DNA of 64,000 nucleotides from Pseudomonas frederiksbergensis (GCF_001952935.1 NZ_CP018319.1:5786001-5850000); one strand, 5' to 3'; counted from the stretch's first letter, positions 52,555 to 61,426 are shown. The notes: a model not told the origin generated them from the letters alone. Program-made: numbers and translations.

Positions 52555-55164
52555 GTGCTTGAAGCCTACCGCAAACATATCGAAGAGCGTGCAGCACTGG
52601 GTATCGTTCCCCAGCCGCTAAACGCCGAACAAACTGCAGGCCTGGTCGAGCTGCTGAAGAATCCCCCGGCGGGCGAAGAAGCTTTCCTCGTTGACCTGAT
52701 CACCAATCGCATTCCGCCAGGTGTGGACGAAGCAGCCTATGTAAAGGCCGGTTTCCTGTCTGCCCTCGCCAAAGGCGAAGCAAAATCCCCTCTGATCGAC
52801 AAGAAACGCGCTGTTGAACTGCTCGGCACCATGCAGGGCGGCTACAACATCGTGACGCTGGTCAATCTGCTGGAAGACGCCGAACTGGCGCCAGTCGCTG
52901 CTGAAGAACTCAAGCACACCCTGCTGATGTTCGATGCTTTCCACGACGTCGCTGAAAAAGCCAAGAACGGTAACGTTCACGCTAAAGGCGTGCTGCAATC
53001 CTGGGCTGACGGCGAGTGGTTCAAGAACCGCCCTGTCCTGGCCGACAAGATCAGCCTGCGCGTGTTCAAGGTCACCGGCGAAACCAACACCGACGACCTG
53101 TCCCCTGCTCCGGACGCCTGGTCCCGCCCGGACATCCCGCTGCACGCCCTCGCCATGCTGAAAATGGCCCGTGAAGGCATCGTGCCTGACGTCCAGGGCG
53201 TCACCGGTCCGATGAAGCAGATCGAAGAAATGCGCAACGCCGGTTTCCCGATCGCCTACGTCGGTGACGTGGTCGGTACCGGTTCTTCGCGTAAATCCGC
53301 CACCAACTCGGTGCTGTGGTTCTTCGGCGACGACGTTCCTTTCGTACCGAACAAGCGTGCCGGTGGTTTCTGCTTCGGCAGCAAGATCGCTCCGATCTTC
53401 TACAACACCATGGAAGATGCTGGCGCACTGCCAATCGAATTCGACGTTACCAACATGCATATGGGCGACGTGATCGACCTGTACCCGCATGCTGGCAAAG
53501 TCTGCAAGCACGGCACTGACGAAGTCCTGACCACCTTCGAAATGAAGACTCCGGTGCTGTTGGACGAAGTTCGCGCTGGCGGCCGTATTCCGCTGATCAT
53601 CGGTCGCGGCCTGACCGACAAGGCCCGTGCCGAATTGGGCCTGGGCCCTACCGACCTGTTCAAGCTGCCTGAAGCACCTGTCGACACCGGCAAAGGCTTC
53701 ACCCTGGCACAGAAAATGGTCGGCAAGGCGTGCGGTCTGCCAGAAGGCAAAGGCGTTCGTCCTGGCACCTACTGCGAACCGAAGATGACCACCGTCGGCT
53801 CCCAGGACACCACCGGTCCGATGACCCGTGACGAACTGAAAGACCTGGCGTGCCTGGGCTTCTCGACCGATCTGGTAATGCAGTCCTTCTGCCACACCGC
53901 GGCGTACCCTAAGCCGATCGACGTGACCACCCACCACACGCTGCCAGACTTCATCATGACCCGCGGCGGCGTTTCCCTGCGTCCGGGCGACGGCATCATC
54001 CACAGCTGGCTGAACCGTATGCTGCTGCCGGACACCGTCGGTACCGGTGGTGACTCCCACACCCGTTTCCCGATGGGCATTTCGTTCCCGGCCGGTTCCG
54101 GCCTGGTAGCGTTTGCCGCAGCCACTGGCGTTATGCCACTGGACATGCCGGAATCGATCCTGGTGCGCTTCAAAGGCAAAATGCAGCCGGGCGTCACCCT
54201 GCGTGACCTGGTTCACGCCATTCCTTACTTCGCGATTCAGGCTGGCCTGCTGACCGTCGAGAAGAAAGGCAAGAAGAACGCCTTCTCCGGCCGCATCCTG
54301 GAAATCGAAGGCCTGGACAACCTGAGCATCGAGCAAGCGTTCGAGCTGTCCGACGCCTCGGCCGAACGTTCGGCTGCCGGTTGCACCATCAAGCTGTCGA
54401 AAGAGTCGATCACCGAGTACCTGAGCTCCAACGTCACCCTGCTGCGCTGGATGATCGGCGAAGGCTACGGCGATGCGCGCACCCTGGAACGTCGTGCTCA
54501 AGCGATGGAAGCCTGGATCGCCAACCCTGAGTTGATGGTTGCCGATGCTGACGCCGAATACGCGGAAATCATCGAAATCGACCTGGCCGACATCAAAGAG
54601 CCTGTGCTCTGCGCGCCAAACGATCCGGACGACGCCCGTCTGCTGTCCAGCGTTGCAGGCGAGAAGATCGACGAAGTGTTCATCGGTTCGTGCATGACCA
54701 ACATCGGCCACTTCCGCGCTGCCGGCAAGTTGCTGGAACAGGTCAAAGGCCAGCTTCCAACCCGTCTGTGGCTGTCGCCGCCGACCAAAATGGACGCTCA
54801 CCAGCTGACCGAAGAAGGCTACTACGGCATCTACGGCAAGGCCGGCGCACGCATGGAAATGCCGGGCTGCTCGCTGTGCATGGGTAACCAGGCACGTGTA
54901 GAGCCGAACTCGACGGTTGTGTCGACGTCGACCCGTAACTTCCCGAACCGTCTGGGTGACGGCGCGAACGTCTACCTGGCTTCGGCCGAGCTGGCGTCTG
55001 TCGCTTCCATCCTGGGTCGCCTGCCGACCGTCGAGGAGTACATGGAATACGCTGGCAAGATCGACAGCATGGCGGCCGATGTCTACCGCTACCTGTCCTT
55101 CGACCAGATCGCCGAGTTCCGTGAAGCTGCTGCGAACGCCAACATCCCGGTCGTTCAAGCCTAA
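52555..55164 (+). CDS. acnB: Aconitate hydratase B (bifunctional aconitase/2-methylisocitrate dehydratase)
   Basis: An 869-residue TCA-cycle enzyme converting citrate to isocitrate through a 4Fe-4S cluster. It has the AcnB order: HEAT-like N-terminal domain, swivel domain, then catalytic core with TVGTGGDSHTRFPMG. The cluster ligands are Cys713 in GSCMTNIGH and Cys772 and Cys775 in GCSLCMGNQ. The start is a GTG at 52555 with GAGGG 7 bases upstream, giving the usual LEAYRKHIEERAALG N-terminus; the frame is open further upstream into the leader. Strong terminator downstream. Confidence 0.97.
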   Translation: MLEAYRKHIEERAALGIVPQPLNAEQTAGLVELLKNPPAGEEAFLVDLITNRIPPGVDEAAYVKAGFLSALAKGEAKSPLIDKKRAVELLGTMQGGYNIVTLVNLLEDAELAPVAAEELKHTLLMFDAFHDVAEKAKNGNVHAKGVLQSWADGEWFKNRPVLADKISLRVFKVTGETNTDDLSPAPDAWSRPDIPLHALAMLKMAREGIVPDVQGVTGPMKQIEEMRNAGFPIAYVGDVVGTGSSRKSATNSVLWFFGDDVPFVPNKRAGGFCFGSKIAPIFYNTMEDAGALPIEFDVTNMHMGDVIDLYPHAGKVCKHGTDEVLTTFEMKTPVLLDEVRAGGRIPLIIGRGLTDKARAELGLGPTDLFKLPEAPVDTGKGFTLAQKMVGKACGLPEGKGVRPGTYCEPKMTTVGSQDTTGPMTRDELKDLACLGFSTDLVMQSFCHTAAYPKPIDVTTHHTLPDFIMTRGGVSLRPGDGIIHSWLNRMLLPDTVGTGGDSHTRFPMGISFPAGSGLVAFAAATGVMPLDMPESILVRFKGKMQPGVTLRDLVHAIPYFAIQAGLLTVEKKGKKNAFSGRILEIEGLDNLSIEQAFELSDASAERSAAGCTIKLSKESITEYLSSNVTLLRWMIGEGYGDARTLERRAQAMEAWIANPELMVADADAEYAEIIEIDLADIKEPVLCAPNDPDDARLLSSVAGEKIDEVFIGSCMTNIGHFRAAGKLLEQVKGQLPTRLWLSPPTKMDAHQLTEEGYYGIYGKAGARMEMPGCSLCMGNQARVEPNSTVVSTSTRNFPNRLGDGANVYLASAELASVASILGRLPTVEEYMEYAGKIDSMAADVYRYLSFDQIAEFREAAANANIPVVQA

Positions 55165-55178
55165 CGCTGCAACGCAAT

Positions 55179-55217
55179 AAAAAACGCCGCCCATCGTGAG
55201 ATGAGCGGCGTTTTTTT
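55179..55217 (+). terminator. Rho-independent terminator after acnB
   Basis: AAAAAACGCCGC pairs with GCGGCGTTTTTTT around a 14-base loop, about 15 bases after the acnB stop. The A-run on the left would also serve the convergent transporter gene. Confidence 0.92.
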
Positions 55218-55232
55218 ATGCCTGTACCTTTA

Positions 55233-55340
55233 GATCGTTCCCACGCTCTGCGTGGCAATGCATCCACGGACGCTCTGCGTCCCAAGAGCCGAACGCGGAG
55301 CGTCCGTGGATGCATTCCCACGCAGAGCGTGGGAACGATC
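55233..55340. repeat. 107-bp-class palindromic repeat, copy 3
   Basis: Starts GATCGTTCCCACGCTCTGCG and ends GCGTGGGAACGATC, with an inner stem ATGCATCCACGGACGCTC paired to its complement. It lies between the convergent acnB and transporter genes, 15 bases after the terminator. Confidence 0.92.
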
Positions 55341-55350
55341 GGAGTGGTGG

Positions 55351-56631
55351 TCAGGCCGTCAGCGAATAGATCAACGCCGAAATCGCCACCAGGCCTACCG
55401 CCGTCACGAAGACGTTGGAAGCCTGACCGCGATAACGCGCCATGGCCGGAACCTTGCGAATCGCGTACATCGGCATCAGGAACAGGATCGCGGCGATAAT
55501 CGGGCCGCCAAGGGTTTCGATCATCCCCAGAATACTCGGGTTCAGCGTGGCAACGATCCAGCAGACCACCAGCATGAACGCTGCAGTCATGCGATCGAGG
55601 GTCTTCGGTGCCGGGCGCTTGCCGCTTTTCACGATCAGACCTTTGAGGCCTTCGCTGGCGCCGATGTAGTGGCCTAGGAATGACTTGGAAATGGCCACGA
55701 ACGCAATCAACGGCGCCGCGAAGGCGATGGTCGGGTTGCTGAAGTGGTTGGCCAGGTACGACAGGATCGACAGGTTCTGCGCCTTGGCTTCCGCCAGTTG
55801 CGCCGGCGACAGGGTCAGCACACAACTGAACACGAAGAACAGCACCATCCCCACCATCAAGAGGTGGGCGCGGGACAGGATCTGCGAGCTGCGCTCTTCG
55901 GCGTGATCGCCGTAACGACGCTTCTGGTCCACCGCGAACGCCGAGATGATCGGCGAATGGTTGAACGAGAACACCATCACCGGAATCGCCAGCCACAGCG
56001 TATGCAACAGTGCCGAGGGTTCCGGCAGTGTCGATGCGGTGGCGAGAATGCCGCCGTTCCAGTGTGGAATCAGGAACACCGCGAGGAACAGCAGCGCAAC
56101 AATGAACGGATAAACCATCAGGCTCATCGCCTTGACGATCACCTGCTCGCCGCAACGCACCACCGCCAACAGGCCGAGGATCAGCACCAGCGACAGCACG
56201 GCGCGCGGTGGCGGCATGATGTGCAATTGATGCTCGAGGAAACTGCCCACGGTGTTGGTCAGGGCCACGCTATAAATCAGCAGGATCGGGAAGATCGCAA
56301 AGAAATACAGCAAGGTGATCAGCGCACCAGCCTTGATCCCGAAGTGCTCTTCCACGACTTCAGTGATGTCCGCGCCTTCGCGTCCAGACAACACGAAGCG
56401 GGTCAGGCCACGGTGTGCGTAAAACGTCATGGGGAACGCCAACACCGCCAGGACCAGCAACGGCCAGAAGCCGCCCAGACCCGCGTTGATCGGCAAAAAC
56501 AGCGTGCCGGCCCCGATGGCTGTGCCAAACAGGCCCAGCATCCAGGTGGTGTCATGGCGATTCCAGCTCTCAAGCGTCGCTGGTGCCGTCGATACATAGC
56601 GTTCGTCGACGCTATTGGCCTGATCATTCAT
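55351..56631 (-). CDS. HAAAP-family amino-acid permease (SdaC-like, probable serine/threonine transporter)
   Basis: A 426-residue permease with about 11 helices, of the hydroxy/aromatic amino-acid permease family. The first helix DTTWMLGLFGTAIGAGTLFLPINAG has the glycine-rich break typical of SdaC/TdcC. VMVFSFNHSPIISAF and FVAISKSFLGHYIGASEGLKGL are the other conserved parts. These proteins import serine or threonine with protons. ATG 56631 (MNDQANSV) has GGAG 10 bases upstream. Substrate is inferred from family. Confidence 0.92.
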   Translation of the reverse strand: MNDQANSVDERYVSTAPATLESWNRHDTTWMLGLFGTAIGAGTLFLPINAGLGGFWPLLVLAVLAFPMTFYAHRGLTRFVLSGREGADITEVVEEHFGIKAGALITLLYFFAIFPILLIYSVALTNTVGSFLEHQLHIMPPPRAVLSLVLILGLLAVVRCGEQVIVKAMSLMVYPFIVALLFLAVFLIPHWNGGILATASTLPEPSALLHTLWLAIPVMVFSFNHSPIISAFAVDQKRRYGDHAEERSSQILSRAHLLMVGMVLFFVFSCVLTLSPAQLAEAKAQNLSILSYLANHFSNPTIAFAAPLIAFVAISKSFLGHYIGASEGLKGLIVKSGKRPAPKTLDRMTAAFMLVVCWIVATLNPSILGMIETLGGPIIAAILFLMPMYAIRKVPAMARYRGQASNVFVTAVGLVAISALIYSLTA

Positions 56632-56900
56632 CCGGTGGGATCTCCGCATTCCGGTCAGTTGCTACCCGGTCAGGACGAGTCGGAAAAATCCGACAGGCAG
56701 CGCCCTGGCCGAAACAGGGGCGCGATTGTCCGGGATTAATGAGCAGAAGCAAAGACTTAGCTGAGGAGTGGTTGTACGGATCAGATGCCTGGCATCCCTT
56801 TATTGAATAGCTGTTCAAAAAAATCTATCCAAGAAAGGATTGTCGTCCTGTAATTTCGATTCCGACTGCTGGCCGTCAGCCCTTACTGCGGAGCCCTCTC

Positions 56901-57284
56901 ATGCCACTCGTTCGCGTCGACATCAAGAAGCATCAAGACCCTACTCACGCCAAACGTGTCGGGCAATTGATCTACGCCGCCCTGCACAGCGCCATCGGCG
57001 TGCCCGAGAACGATAATTTCCAGATTCTGGCCGAGCACGACGAACAGCATTTCATTTTTGATCCCGGCTACCTGGGCATCAATCGCACCGACAATCTGGT
57101 GGTGATTCAGATCACCTTGAGCGAAGGCCGCACGATCGAGCAGAAAAAACTCCTCTACAAAACCATCGCCGAGAGCCTTAACGCGGAACTGGCGGTGCGC
57201 CTGGAAGATGTATTCATCAATCTGGTGGAGGTAAAGAAAGAGAACTGGTCGTTTGGCAATGGAATAGCCCAGTACGTCAGCTGA
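56901..57284 (+). CDS. Tautomerase-superfamily protein
   Basis: A 127-residue member of the 4-oxalocrotonate tautomerase/MIF superfamily. It starts MPLVRVDI, so that after removal of Met the catalytic N-terminal proline is exposed. The body is longer than the 62-residue classical enzyme and matches the two-motif form, with SEGRTIEQKKLLYKTIAESL as the second repeat. Substrate unknown. Confidence 0.93.
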   Translation: MPLVRVDIKKHQDPTHAKRVGQLIYAALHSAIGVPENDNFQILAEHDEQHFIFDPGYLGINRTDNLVVIQITLSEGRTIEQKKLLYKTIAESLNAELAVRLEDVFINLVEVKKENWSFGNGIAQYVS

Positions 57285-57361
57285 TTGCTGGCAGCCCGGA
57301 TATTTCCCACCCCGGGTACGGCCGTTGACACACCCGCGACGCCGACGGCATGATCGGCCAC

Positions 57362-57439
57362 ATGAATATTCCTGCACTAAACCTCACCCGCACCACCACG
57401 ACCGCTTCCGGCGGGTCGTGCGGTGGCTGGCTGAGATAA
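57362..57439 (+). CDS. Candidate leader peptide of an attenuator
   Basis: A 25-codon frame from ATG 57362 to TAA 57437 with four consecutive threonine codons (ACC ACC ACG ACC, residues 11-14) after an Arg, then ASGGSCGGWLR. Its second half overlaps a stem CACGACC / GGTCGTG (57396-57402 with 57414-57420). A terminator-like hairpin follows at 57459. The arrangement is that of a translated leader controlling the gene at 57543. The ribosome site is weak, so translation is not certain. Confidence 0.45.
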   Translation: MNIPALNLTRTTTTASGGSCGGWLR

Positions 57440-57458
57440 ACACAGCGCAGTGAACCCA

Positions 57459-57491
57459 AGGCCCCGCCAGCAATGGACCGGGGCCTTGTCG
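57459..57491 (+). terminator. Attenuator-type terminator upstream of the cysteine hydrolase gene
   Basis: AAGGCCCCG pairs with CGGGGCCTT around a 12-base loop, then GTCGTTT. It lies after the short leader frame and before the hydrolase ATG. GGCGGG at 57410-57415 in the leader can pair instead with CCCGCC at 57463-57468, which would break the terminator, the classical antiterminator arrangement. Confidence 0.55.
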
Positions 57492-57542
57492 TTTCTCCCG
57501 TCCGTTCGGCACTTTTCGTACAACAGCCAAGGAGAAACACCC

Positions 57543-58061
57543 ATGTCATCAGCGCTATTGATCATCGATATGCAGGTCGGTCTGTACCACGGCGCGGAAA
57601 AACCCTACGACGGTGAACGGGTACTGGCGAACATCCAGCAACTCATTCGTCAGGCCAGGGAGCGCAACGTGCCGATCTTCGCGGTGCGCCATACCGGCCC
57701 TCAAGGCTCGCCCATCGAAGTCGGGAGCCCTTTCTGGCAGCTATTGCCCGCACTGGAGCTGGATGCCAGCACTGACATCCTGTTCGACAAAACCCGACCC
57801 AATGCCTTTTATGACACCGCACTGGCGGAGCAGCTGCGGGCGCGCGGCATCAATAAGGTGTTCATCGCCGGCATGAAAACCCAGTATTGCATCGACAGCA
57901 CTTGCCGGGCGGCGGCCGAACTGGGGTTCAACCCCATACTTGTGGCCGATGCGCATACCTGCATGGACACACCGGCGCTGCCGGCCCGGTCGATCATCGA
58001 GCACCATAACGCAACGCTGAACGGCGCCTTCGCAAAGGTATTGAACACCGTGGATGTGTGA
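57543..58061 (+). CDS. Cysteine hydrolase (isochorismatase-like)
   Basis: A 172-residue hydrolase of the isochorismatase/nicotinamidase fold. The triad is visible: Asp9 in LLIIDMQ, Lys in LFDKTRPNAF, and Cys116 in GMKTQYCIDSTCR, with the cis-peptide just before. Members split isochorismate, nicotinamide or other amides. AAGGAG lies before ATG 57543; a longer open frame from 57450 runs through the upstream hairpin and is rejected. The leader peptide and terminator upstream suggest control by attenuation. Confidence 0.93.
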   Translation: MSSALLIIDMQVGLYHGAEKPYDGERVLANIQQLIRQARERNVPIFAVRHTGPQGSPIEVGSPFWQLLPALELDASTDILFDKTRPNAFYDTALAEQLRARGINKVFIAGMKTQYCIDSTCRAAAELGFNPILVADAHTCMDTPALPARSIIEHHNATLNGAFAKVLNTVDV

Positions 58062-58195
58062 GCGCCAAGGAACGCTCCTACACTGAGGTCGCAGGCCACA
58101 AGCCTGCTATCTTTGGTTAATGCCAGACCGTTGCGCCATCAGCCATCCGAAGCGACGTTCGAGCCCCGAACTACCGATGCCCACAGGAGCCCAGC

Positions 58196-59155
58196 ATGCC
58201 CGCAACCGTTCTGGTACTGGTTGAAACCATCAATGAGTACCTGCCGATTCTCGAACATCAGGGTTTTCACCTGATCCTGGCTCCCACACCTGCCGAGCGC
58301 GCCGACGCCATCACACGCCATGGCGCCCGGATCGATGCGGTGCTGACCCGCGGCCCGTTGGGTCTGTATGCCGACGAAATCGCCGCCCTGCCCAATCTCA
58401 AGATCATCTGCGTGATCGGTGCCGGTTATGAACATGTCGACCTGCAAGCCGCCGCCAACCGGGGCATTACGGTCACCAATGGCGCCGGAGTCAACGCCTC
58501 TTCAGTCGCCGACCATGCCATGGCGATGCTGCTGTCGCTGGTGCGTGACATTCCCCGTTGCGATGCCGCCGTGCGCCGGGGTGAGTGGCCGAAAATCATG
58601 CGCCCTTCCCTGGCCGGCAAGCACCTGGGCATCCTGGGGCTCGGCGCGGTCGGCATGGCCATCGCCAAACGCGCCGCCCACGGCTTCGACATGACGGTCA
58701 GTTACCATAACCGCCAGCATCGCAGCGACGTGCCGTACAGCTTCCGCTCGACGCCCACCGAACTGGCACGGGAATCAGACTTTTTGATCGTCGCCACCCC
58801 CGGCGGGCTGGGCACCAAGCACCTGATCAACCGGCAAGTACTCGACGCTTTGGGCCCCCAGGGGTTCATCGTCAACATCGCCCGAGCCAGCGTGATCGTC
58901 ACCGCCGACCTGATCAGCTCGCTTGAGCAGCGCAGGATTGCCGGCGCTGCGCTGGATGTCTTCGACACAGAACCCCAAGTCCCCAATGCCTTCAAGACGT
59001 TGGCCAATGTGATCCTCACCCCGCATGTCGCCGGTTTGTCCCCGGAAGCCACTCAAGGCACCGTGGAGCTGGCAGGTCGCAATCTGGTGGCGTTCTTTTC
59101 CGGCAACCCGGTTTTGACCCCGATTGCCCTGCCATCGTCGATGAGCATGATCTGA
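58196..59155 (+). CDS. D-2-hydroxyacid dehydrogenase (GhrB-like)
   Basis: A 319-residue NAD(P)-dependent dehydrogenase of the D-isomer family, probably reducing glyoxylate, hydroxypyruvate or related 2-oxoacids. The dinucleotide loop is GILGLGAVGMAIAKRA. The catalytic set is Arg in VNIARASVI (the first Arg of the usual NxxRG is followed by Ala, not Gly), Glu in DVFDTEPQ and His in LTPHVAG. It is monocistronic with 134 bases before it and 144 after. Confidence 0.92.
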   Translation: MPATVLVLVETINEYLPILEHQGFHLILAPTPAERADAITRHGARIDAVLTRGPLGLYADEIAALPNLKIICVIGAGYEHVDLQAAANRGITVTNGAGVNASSVADHAMAMLLSLVRDIPRCDAAVRRGEWPKIMRPSLAGKHLGILGLGAVGMAIAKRAAHGFDMTVSYHNRQHRSDVPYSFRSTPTELARESDFLIVATPGGLGTKHLINRQVLDALGPQGFIVNIARASVIVTADLISSLEQRRIAGAALDVFDTEPQVPNAFKTLANVILTPHVAGLSPEATQGTVELAGRNLVAFFSGNPVLTPIALPSSMSMI

Positions 59156-59299
59156 TCGCTATTCAAACAGATGTATCAAAAACAATGATTGCCCGGCAAC
59201 ACGCTCACCTATAAGGGCCGTTCGTGGTTGTGGGTGTCGGGTGTGCGCATTAGATTAGCCAATAGTCTCAGGCCTCCAGAATAAGCAGAAGGGATAAGC

Positions 59300-60367
59300 A
59301 TGGCGCTTACTGACCAGTCCACCCGTATCCGCACCGGCGAAGAACTCGATGCCAGCCTGATCGATCCATACCTCAAGGCCCACATTCCGGGCCTGAGTGG
59401 TTTGCCGCAGATCAGCCAGTTTCCAGGCGGTGCGTCGAACCTCACCTACTTGCTGGAATACCCCGAACAGGAGTTCGTCCTGCGTCGCCCGCCCTTTGGC
59501 CACAAAGCCAAGTCCGCCCACGACATGGGCCGCGAGTTTCGCATCCTCAATCAGCTCCGGGACGGTTTTCCGTACTGCCCGAAAGCCTACGTGCACTGCA
59601 CCGACGAATCGGTGATCGGCGCCGAGTTCTATGTGATGGAACGGGTCAAGGGAATCATCCTGCGCTCCGAACTGCCGCCGGAACTGGGTCTGGATTCGGC
59701 GAAAACCGAAACGCTGTGCAAGAGTTTCATCGACAAGTTCGTCGAACTGCACCGGGTCGACTACAACGCCTATGGCTTGGGTGACCTCGGTAAACCCGAA
59801 GGTTATGTCGCGCGGCAGATCAAAGGCTGGAGCGATCGCTACGAGAAAGCCCTGACGCCGGACGCGCCGAAGTGGGAAGCGGTCAAAGCCTGGCTCAACG
59901 ACAAGATGCCGGCCGATCACCCGACCTCCAGCATCGTCCATAACGACTACCGCTTCGACAACGTGATCCTCGACCCGAACAACCCGATGGACATCATCGG
60001 CGTGCTCGACTGGGAACTGACCACCCTCGGCGACCCGCTGATGGACCTGGGCAACACTCTCGCCTACTGGATCGAAGCCGACGACCCGGCACCGGTGCAA
60101 TTGATGCGCCGCCAGCCAAGCCACGCCCCGGGCATGCTGACCCGCCGTGAGTTCGTCGATTACTACGCCGAGCGCGCTGGCATCCAGATCGACAACTTCG
60201 ACTTCTACTACACCTACGGCCTGTTCCGCCTGGCCGGCATCGTGCAGCAGATCTACTACCGCTTCTTCCATGGCCAGACCCAGGACAAACGCTTCGCGCA
60301 GTTCATTCACATGAACAAACTGCTGGAGCAGATGAGCCTGCAAGTCATTTCGAAATCCAGCCTCTGA
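59300..60367 (+). CDS. Phosphotransferase (APH-like/ACAD10-type kinase-fold) protein
   Basis: A 355-residue protein with the aminoglycoside-phosphotransferase kinase fold. Seen are FPGGASNLTYLLEY (nucleotide loop), EFVLRRPP (Lys/Arg position), the catalytic loop IVHNDYRFDN and the metal Asp in GVLDWELTTLGDPLMDLG. Proteins of this type are homologous to the kinase domain of ACAD10/11, which phosphorylate 4-hydroxyacyl-CoAs for beta-oxidation. An SDR gene follows 33 bases later, presumably co-transcribed. Role in hydroxy-fatty-acid breakdown is inferred. Confidence 0.9.
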   Translation: MALTDQSTRIRTGEELDASLIDPYLKAHIPGLSGLPQISQFPGGASNLTYLLEYPEQEFVLRRPPFGHKAKSAHDMGREFRILNQLRDGFPYCPKAYVHCTDESVIGAEFYVMERVKGIILRSELPPELGLDSAKTETLCKSFIDKFVELHRVDYNAYGLGDLGKPEGYVARQIKGWSDRYEKALTPDAPKWEAVKAWLNDKMPADHPTSSIVHNDYRFDNVILDPNNPMDIIGVLDWELTTLGDPLMDLGNTLAYWIEADDPAPVQLMRRQPSHAPGMLTRREFVDYYAERAGIQIDNFDFYYTYGLFRLAGIVQQIYYRFFHGQTQDKRFAQFIHMNKLLEQMSLQVISKSSL

Positions 60368-60400
60368 TCACGCCACTGGCCCCAATAACAAGGAAAAACC

Positions 60401-61168
60401 ATGTCCAAGACTCAGTTGTTCGACCTCGACGGCAAAATCGCATTTGTATCCGGCGCCAGCCGTGGCATCGGTGAAGCCATCGCCAAACTGCTGGCCCAGC
60501 AAGGCGCCCACGTCATCGTCTCGAGCCGCAAACTCGACGGCTGCCAGCACGTGGCCGACGCGATCATCGCGGCCGGCGGCAAAGCCACTGCGGTGGCGTG
60601 CCACATCGGTGAAATGGAACAGATCAGCCAGGTCTTCGCCGGCATCCGCGAACAGTTCGGGCGCTTGGACATCCTGGTCAACAACGCGGCGACCAACCCG
60701 CAGTTCTGCAACGTACTGGACACCGACCTCAGCGCTTTCCAGAAAACCGTCGACGTGAATATCCGCGGCTACTTCTTCATGTCGGTGGAAGCCGGCAAGC
60801 TGATGCGCGAAAACGGCGGCGGCAGCATCATCAACGTCGCGTCGATCAACGGCATCTCGCCAGGGATCTTCCAGGGCATCTACTCGGTGACCAAAGCGGC
60901 GGTCATTAACATGACCAAAGTGTTCGCCAAGGAATGCGCGCAGTTCGGCATCCGCTGCAATGCCCTGCTGCCGGGCCTGACCGACACAAAATTTGCTTCG
61001 GCACTGGTGAAGAACGAGGCCATTTTGAACACCGCGCTGCAACAGATTCCGCTCAAGCGTGTAGCGGATCCGAGTGAGATGGCGGGAGCGGTGTTGTATC
61101 TGGCCAGTGATGCATCGAGTTACACCACCGGGGTTTCGTTGAATGTGGATGGTGGGTTCTTGTCCTGA
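60401..61168 (+). CDS. Short-chain dehydrogenase/reductase
   Basis: A 255-residue SDR oxidoreductase. The cofactor loop is FVSGASRGIGEAIA. NNAATN, the serine in VASINGIS, and the YSVTKAAV active-site Tyr and Lys are all present, with a normal C-terminus ending in TTGVSLNVDGG. It probably uses NAD(P)H on a hydroxy- or oxo-acyl substrate. It follows the kinase-fold gene and is followed by a terminator. Confidence 0.94.
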   Translation: MSKTQLFDLDGKIAFVSGASRGIGEAIAKLLAQQGAHVIVSSRKLDGCQHVADAIIAAGGKATAVACHIGEMEQISQVFAGIREQFGRLDILVNNAATNPQFCNVLDTDLSAFQKTVDVNIRGYFFMSVEAGKLMRENGGGSIINVASINGISPGIFQGIYSVTKAAVINMTKVFAKECAQFGIRCNALLPGLTDTKFASALVKNEAILNTALQQIPLKRVADPSEMAGAVLYLASDASSYTTGVSLNVDGGFLS

Positions 61169-61189
61169 TCCGATGTAGCGGATGAACGA

Positions 61190-61218
61190 AAGGCAGCCTT
61201 CGGGCTGCCTTCTTTTTT
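61190..61218 (+). terminator. Rho-independent terminator after the SDR gene
   Basis: AAGGCAGCC and GGCTGCCTT form a perfect 9-bp stem with a TTCG tetraloop, followed by CTTTTTT, 21 bases after the stop codon. Confidence 0.94.
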
Positions 61219-61226
61219 GCGCTTAT

Positions 61227-61332
61227 GATCGTTCCCACGCTCCGCGTGGGAATGCAGCCCGGGACGCTCCGCGTCCCAAAACGCACGCAGAACGTCCATT
61301 AAGGCATTCCCACGCACAACGTGGGAACGATC
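61227..61332. repeat. 107-bp-class palindromic repeat, copy 4
   Basis: Starts GATCGTTCCCACGCTCCGCG and ends with GTGGGAACGATC. The inner stem has drifted more than in the other three copies (CGCAGAACGTCC, ACGCACAACGTG). It lies between the SDR terminator and the operators of the Gfo/Idh/MocA gene. Confidence 0.88.
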
Positions 61333-61339
61333 GCACGAA

Positions 61340-61382
61340 AGAATATTAATTCCACCATTTGCAAATAAGGAATATTTATTCC
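61340..61382. promoter_or_regulatory. Two palindromic operator-like sites upstream of the Gfo/Idh/MocA gene
   Basis: GGAATATTTATTCC at 61369-61382 fits the inverted-repeat frame GGAA-N6-TTCC exactly; AGAATATTAATTCC at 61340-61353 is the same with one mismatch at the end. They are 29 bases apart centre to centre, near three helical turns, and directly upstream of the dehydrogenase start at 61427. GGAA-N6-TTCC is the site I recall for IolR-type RpiR regulators of inositol catabolism. The assignment is inference. Confidence 0.6.
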
Positions 61383-61426
61383 ATAAATAGCCCCTCCTGA
61401 AAATAAAATCCAAAAGGACCCCGGCT

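Noticed and set aside
52618..55194. An 858-codon open frame antisense to acnB
   Set aside because: It is a shadow produced by the GC-rich codon pattern of acnB; no recognisable domain, no ribosome site, and acnB is unquestionable on the other strand.
54743..56155. A 470-codon minus-strand frame from acnB into the transporter gene
   Set aside because: It runs through a terminator and a palindromic repeat and is out of frame with the real permease; a shadow frame.
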